The position numbers were made by a program, and so were the translations under genes. Under the pieces are notes generated by a model, which worked only from the letters and a program-made list of their open reading frames with translations, searched no databases and was not told the DNA's origin. From Caryophanales bacterium UBA7029 (GTDB lineage: Bacteria; Bacillota_I; Bacilli_A; RFN20; CAG-826), in the NCBI GenBank assembly GCA_002494205.1, contig DLBE01000051.1, positions 1-6,978 of the forward strand: 6,978 nucleotides of DNA. Reading direction: 5' to 3'. Of the stretch, positions 4,123-6,978 are shown piece by piece; the first letter of the stretch is position 1, and each line of letters opens with the position of its first letter.

Positions 4123-6319
4123 AACTATGCCTAAAAGTAATGTTAAATTGCATTCTTTCCAAGAAGTGAAAGAAAAGTTTTACGTATACATTTCTAATCC
4201 TGAAGCTAGAGCGAAAGTTGAAGAGGCTTATAACTTTGCTAATGAAGCCCATAAAGGACAAGTTAGAAAATCCGGTGAACCTTACATTCATCATTTAATT
4301 GAAGTTTGCTATATTTTAGCCGACATCGGTTGCGGACCTTCCACTTTAGTTGCTGGACTTCTGCATGACGTTGTAGAAGATACAGATGTTTCTTTAGAAA
4401 CAATTAGCAAACGTTTTGGCGAAGATGTTGCTAATATTGTTGATTCATTAACTAAAATTCAACGTCTTAAATTATCTCATAGAACTGAGGAAGAATTTGT
4501 TTTCGAAGATCATAGAAAAATCTTCCTTGGTATGGCGAAAGATGTTCGAGCAATTTTAATTAAACTTGCCGATAGACTTCACAATATGAGGACTTTAGAT
4601 TTCCTTTCTCCCGATAGACAAAAGGCTCTAGCGAGAGAGACTCTTGAAGTTTTTGCCCCTATTGCTCACCGTTTAGGTATGAATACTATCAAATCTGAAC
4701 TTGAGGATTTATCTTTAAAATATCTTGAACCAGAAAAATATGAGCAAATTGTTAAACTTGTTGAATCTAAAGTTAAAAACGGGCAAAAATCTCTTGAACA
4801 AATGTCGAAAAAGATTGCCGATGACTTATTTGAAAAAGGCATTAAGTTTGAAATGGAATCAAGAGTTAAATCAATCTATTCTATATATAGAAAGATTTAT
4901 AAAAAAGGTCGTCGATTTGAAGAAATCTTTGATATTTTAGCCTTACGTATTATTACTGAAACTGAACTTAATTGTTATGAGATTTTAGGCATAATTCACG
5001 CCACATATAAACCTATTTTAGGTAGGTTTAAAGATTATATCGCAATGCCAAAACCAAACATGTATCAATCACTTCATACATGTATTCTTTCAGGTGATGG
5101 TAACGAATTTGAAATTCAAATTAGAACAAAAGAAATGGACGAAATCGCTGAAAGCGGTGTTGCGGCACATTGGCGATATAAAGAAGGTTCAAATTATAAC
5201 CCTCGCAAAGAACAAAAAGAGATTGAAGAACAACTACATTGGTTTAGAGATCTCGTCAATATGAGTGAAGAAAATGAAGATGCAAAAGAGTATGTTAATA
5301 CTCTTTCAAACGATATTTTCAATGCTAATGTTTATGTCTTTACTCCGCTTGGAAAAGTTATTGAACTTCCTACTGGTGCAACTCCAATAGATTTCGCATA
5401 TAAAATTCACACAGGAGTCGCTGAAAAAGCTGTCGGTGCAATTGTTAACCATATAATGGTTCCACTTAGCACGGAACTTAAAACAGGCGATATTGTTGAA
5501 ATTAAGACTAGTGAAAAGTCACAAGGACCTAACGAAGGCTGGCTAAATATTGCGACAACCGGTTTTGCAAAATCACATATTCGTAAATTTTTAGCAAAGA
5601 AAAATGCTGAATTTACAAAAGATGAACGAATTGCAAGAGGCAAAGCCTCTTTAATAGAAGCATTTAAGCAACTTGGAATCGGAGAATCCGACACAATTAA
5701 ATATGTCGATAACCAAAACATTTTTGATAAATTTAAAGTCAAAGATTTAGATGAACTTTTATTAGGCATTGCAAATAAAAATCCAGTTCCTGCTGCAATT
5801 ATTGAATTTTTGAATTTAAAGAAACAAGATGATGTTTTGAAATTATCAAAAATTAAAGATTCTGATACCGACAAATCTCCAGTGTTTGTCGCAGGTGATG
5901 CTGGCGACATCGCCATTACTCTTGGAAACTGTTGCACACCTATTCCTGGAGATGAAATTGTCGGTTATATTACCAAAGGTAAAGGCATTACTGTTCACCG
6001 TAAAGATTGCCCAAATATTGCTAATGAAAGAAAACGTTTAATCAATGTTTTTTGGAAAGATAATTTAAAAGCTACAACTTATCCTGTTGATCTAAAAATT
6101 GAATGTTACGAAAGAAACGATTTATTAGCTGACATCGTTTCGGTTTTCTCACAGAAAAAGATTAACATTACTGCCGTTAATGGTGTTTATCATCCAAATA
6201 CAAACACAACAACAATTGCTGTTACTATTTACGTTGCAAATGCTGATGTGCTAAGGGATGTTATTAACTTCCTTCTTAACGTAAAATCTGTTTACGAAGT
6301 TAATCGTTCAACTCACTAA
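4115..6319 (+). CDS. relA: Bifunctional (p)ppGpp synthetase/hydrolase (Rel, long RSH)
   Basis: This cytoplasmic stringent-response enzyme makes (p)ppGpp from ATP and GTP/GDP on stalled ribosomes and also hydrolyses it. The 734 residues match a full-length Rel. The HD hydrolase domain (about 30-200) keeps R51, H60, H84-D85, D89 and 'KLADRLHNMRTL' (D153, N157, T160). The synthetase domain (about 230-360) keeps 'KSIYSIYRK', D273, 'NMYQSLHT' (315-322) and 'EIQIRT' (E333). R304-F-K-D307 is the RxKD form of bifunctional enzymes, not the ExDD of hydrolase-dead RelA. Next come a TGS domain (about 404-465, with H432), a helical region, the zinc-finger residues C606, C607, H628 and C632, and an ACT domain (about 657-734). 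Starts are limited to ATG 4115 or ATG 4127, because TAA at 4100 is in frame. Neither has a ribosome binding site, so a near-leaderless mRNA is likely. hisS follows, as near B. subtilis relA. Confidence 0.97.
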   Translation: MNKTMPKSNVKLHSFQEVKEKFYVYISNPEARAKVEEAYNFANEAHKGQVRKSGEPYIHHLIEVCYILADIGCGPSTLVAGLLHDVVEDTDVSLETISKRFGEDVANIVDSLTKIQRLKLSHRTEEEFVFEDHRKIFLGMAKDVRAILIKLADRLHNMRTLDFLSPDRQKALARETLEVFAPIAHRLGMNTIKSELEDLSLKYLEPEKYEQIVKLVESKVKNGQKSLEQMSKKIADDLFEKGIKFEMESRVKSIYSIYRKIYKKGRRFEEIFDILALRIITETELNCYEILGIIHATYKPILGRFKDYIAMPKPNMYQSLHTCILSGDGNEFEIQIRTKEMDEIAESGVAAHWRYKEGSNYNPRKEQKEIEEQLHWFRDLVNMSEENEDAKEYVNTLSNDIFNANVYVFTPLGKVIELPTGATPIDFAYKIHTGVAEKAVGAIVNHIMVPLSTELKTGDIVEIKTSEKSQGPNEGWLNIATTGFAKSHIRKFLAKKNAEFTKDERIARGKASLIEAFKQLGIGESDTIKYVDNQNIFDKFKVKDLDELLLGIANKNPVPAAIIEFLNLKKQDDVLKLSKIKDSDTDKSPVFVAGDAGDIAITLGNCCTPIPGDEIVGYITKGKGITVHRKDCPNIANERKRLINVFWKDNLKATTYPVDLKIECYERNDLLADIVSVFSQKKINITAVNGVYHPNTNTTTIAVTIYVANADVLRDVINFLLNVKSVYEVNRSTH

Positions 6320-6327
6320 TTAAAAAT

Positions 6328-6410
6328 AAAAATATTACTCCCGAATAATCTATTGTATTTATAGTTATTATAAACTATAATGTAAATGATTAATTTAGGA
6401 GTATTTTTTT
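6328..6410 (+). promoter_or_regulatory. Long imperfect hairpin spanning the relA-hisS gap, pairing with the hisS ribosome binding site
   Basis: TACTCC (6336-6341) pairs with GGAGTA (6398-6403), which is the hisS ribosome binding site. TAATC (6346-6350) pairs with GATTA (6388-6392). TTATAGTT (6359-6366) pairs with AACTATAA (6373-6380). A short A/G-U segment joins the last two, and the A-run at 6328-6334 faces the T-run 6404-6410. The T-run ends immediately before the hisS ATG. In a relA read-through transcript this could act as a terminator or as a translation block. No other terminator follows relA. The structure is A/T-rich and was folded by eye. Confidence 0.4.
6353..6381 (+). promoter_or_regulatory. 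Promoter for hisS with -35 and -10, overlapped by an 8-bp dyad
   Basis: TTGTAT (6353-6358, matching three of six -35 positions) and a perfect TATAAT (6376-6381) are separated by 17 bases. The inverted repeat TTATAGTT (6359-6366) / AACTATAA (6373-6380) fills the spacer and most of the -10, so it could be an operator or simply the tip of the hairpin described for this gap. The predicted start near 6388 gives a leader of about 23 bases, too short for a T-box. Confidence 0.65.
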
Positions 6411-6978
6411 ATGGAAATCAACCCAGTTAAAGGAACACACGATATAATTGGTGGCGAAGCAAACCTTTATTCCATGATTGAACATACCGCTATGCAAGTG
6501 GCTAGTTGTTATGGCTATAAAGAAATTCGTACTCCAATTATTGAACATACCCCACTTTTCTTAAGAAGCGTTGGTGAATCAAGCGATATTGTTAATAAAG
6601 AAATGTACACTTTTGAGGATAAAGGCGGTAGAAGTATTACCCTTCGTCCTGAACTTACTGCTGGAATTATGCGTAGCATAGTTACGAATAAACTTTATGC
6701 AAATACAGATCTTCCATTAAAGTTTTTCTATCTTGGACCATGTTTTAGATATGAAAGACCACAAGCTGGAAGATATCGTCAATTTAATCAATTCGGCGTT
6801 GAAGCTATTGGTGTTAACTCTGTTTATCAAGATGCAGAAGTCATAACACTTGGACAAAGAATTCTTCTTTCACTTGGACTTTCAAATGTTAAGGTTCTCA
6901 TTAATTCTTTAGGCGATGAGGAATCAAGAAAAGCTTACAAAGAAGCACTTAGAGAATATTTCTCTAAACATATTGATG
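6411..6978 (+). CDS. hisS: Histidyl-tRNA synthetase, N-terminal part (3' end cut by the window)
   Basis: This class II aminoacyl-tRNA synthetase charges tRNA-His with histidine using ATP, in the cytoplasm. The 189 visible codons are a little under half of a usual enzyme of about 420 residues. The N-terminus reads 'PVKGTHDI' (5-12), the typical opening. Motif 1 lies around P42 to D59. 'TLRPELTAG' (77-85) supplies E81 and T83 for histidine binding. Motif 2 runs about 105-134, with F112-R113-Y114-E115 (Arg contacts ATP) and Q127 and E131 in the histidine pocket. Motif 3, the HisA motif and the anticodon-binding domain lie beyond the edge. TTAGGAG (6395-6401) precedes the ATG by nine bases, across a run of T's. 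It follows relA directly; in B. subtilis the same pair is followed by aspS, which is the expectation to the right here. Confidence 0.96.
   Translation, partial: MEINPVKGTHDIIGGEANLYSMIEHTAMQVASCYGYKEIRTPIIEHTPLFLRSVGESSDIVNKEMYTFEDKGGRSITLRPELTAGIMRSIVTNKLYANTDLPLKFFYLGPCFRYERPQAGRYRQFNQFGVEAIGVNSVYQDAEVITLGQRILLSLGLSNVKVLINSLGDEESRKAYKEALREYFSKHID

Noticed and set aside
5057..5080. NMYQSLHT in the Rel synthetase instead of the NGYQSLHT of E. coli RelA and the streptococcal enzyme
   Set aside because: The Met form (PKPNMYQSLHT) is, as I recall, the usual sequence in Bacillus-type Rel proteins, so it is not an active-site anomaly.
5407..5937. 176-codon open frame on the minus strand inside relA
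   Set aside because: It lies wholly opposite the conserved TGS to zinc-finger coding region of relA, has no family resemblance, and is best explained as a shadow of relA's codon pattern. The shorter minus-strand frames at 1037-1225, 2684-2917, 3142-3354 and 4103-4294 are rejected for the same kind of reason, as is the plus-strand frame at 4725-4940.
6320..6410. T-box riboswitch before hisS
   Set aside because: The gap is only 91 bases, the predicted leader about 23 bases, and no stem I specifier loop or antiterminator bulge is visible.
6645..6665. Leu at position 82 in the hisS histidine-binding motif (LRPELT instead of the common LRPEGT)
   Set aside because: Position 82 varies between HisRS groups, while the functional residues E81, T83, R113, Q127 and E131 are present, so there is no sign of an inactive paralogue.

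Overview
The window is A+T-rich throughout and every gene lies on the + strand. All five visible stop codons are TAA, and Trp is read from TGG, so nothing suggests a recoded TGA. Strong AAGGAG-type ribosome binding sites, extended -10 promoters (TGnTATAAT), U-tailed hairpin terminators and Cys-anchored lipoproteins point to a low-G+C Firmicute of the Bacilli / Erysipelotrichia / Mollicutes-like assemblage, perhaps an uncultured gut lineage. The relA-hisS order agrees: in Bacillus subtilis relA lies just upstream of hisS, with dtd between them. The lineage assignment is inference.

Layout. (1) Bases 1-1779 hold the 3' part of a large multidomain cell-surface protein whose start lies off the left edge. 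(2) 1939-2613 encodes a 224-aa lipoprotein. (3) 2736-3158 encodes a 140-aa protein with about four membrane helices. (4) 3257-4030 encodes a 257-aa lipoprotein. (5) 4115-6319 encodes a full-length bifunctional (p)ppGpp synthetase/hydrolase of the Rel family, with all domains and the key residues of both activities. (6) 6411 to the right edge is the first 189 codons of histidyl-tRNA synthetase. Every gap is under 160 bases. The three gaps from 1780 to 3256 each contain a U-tailed terminator, a -10 or extended -10 promoter and a good ribosome binding site. The fourth, before relA, has a terminator and a promoter but no ribosome binding site.

How the genes fit together. The left half is an envelope/surface module. 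The large protein and the two lipoproteins look built from the same beta-rich parts: a repeated 'xIxxIxIxxY' sandwich module, a bacterial Ig-like domain, and a shared C-terminal domain that recurs as the whole mature part of the 257-aa lipoprotein. The two lipoproteins also share a nearly superimposable signal peptide. Their functions are unknown to me. The right half is a conserved housekeeping block of stringent response plus tRNA charging.

The least ordinary points are regulatory. relA has a TATAAT box only 11 bases before its start and no ribosome binding site, so its mRNA is probably near-leaderless, with an overlapping out-of-frame AUG four bases upstream. The relA-hisS gap can fold as one long hairpin that ends in a U-run at the hisS start codon and pairs with the hisS ribosome binding site, while the hisS promoter sits inside that hairpin. 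I saw no CRISPR array, insertion sequence, rRNA or tRNA gene.
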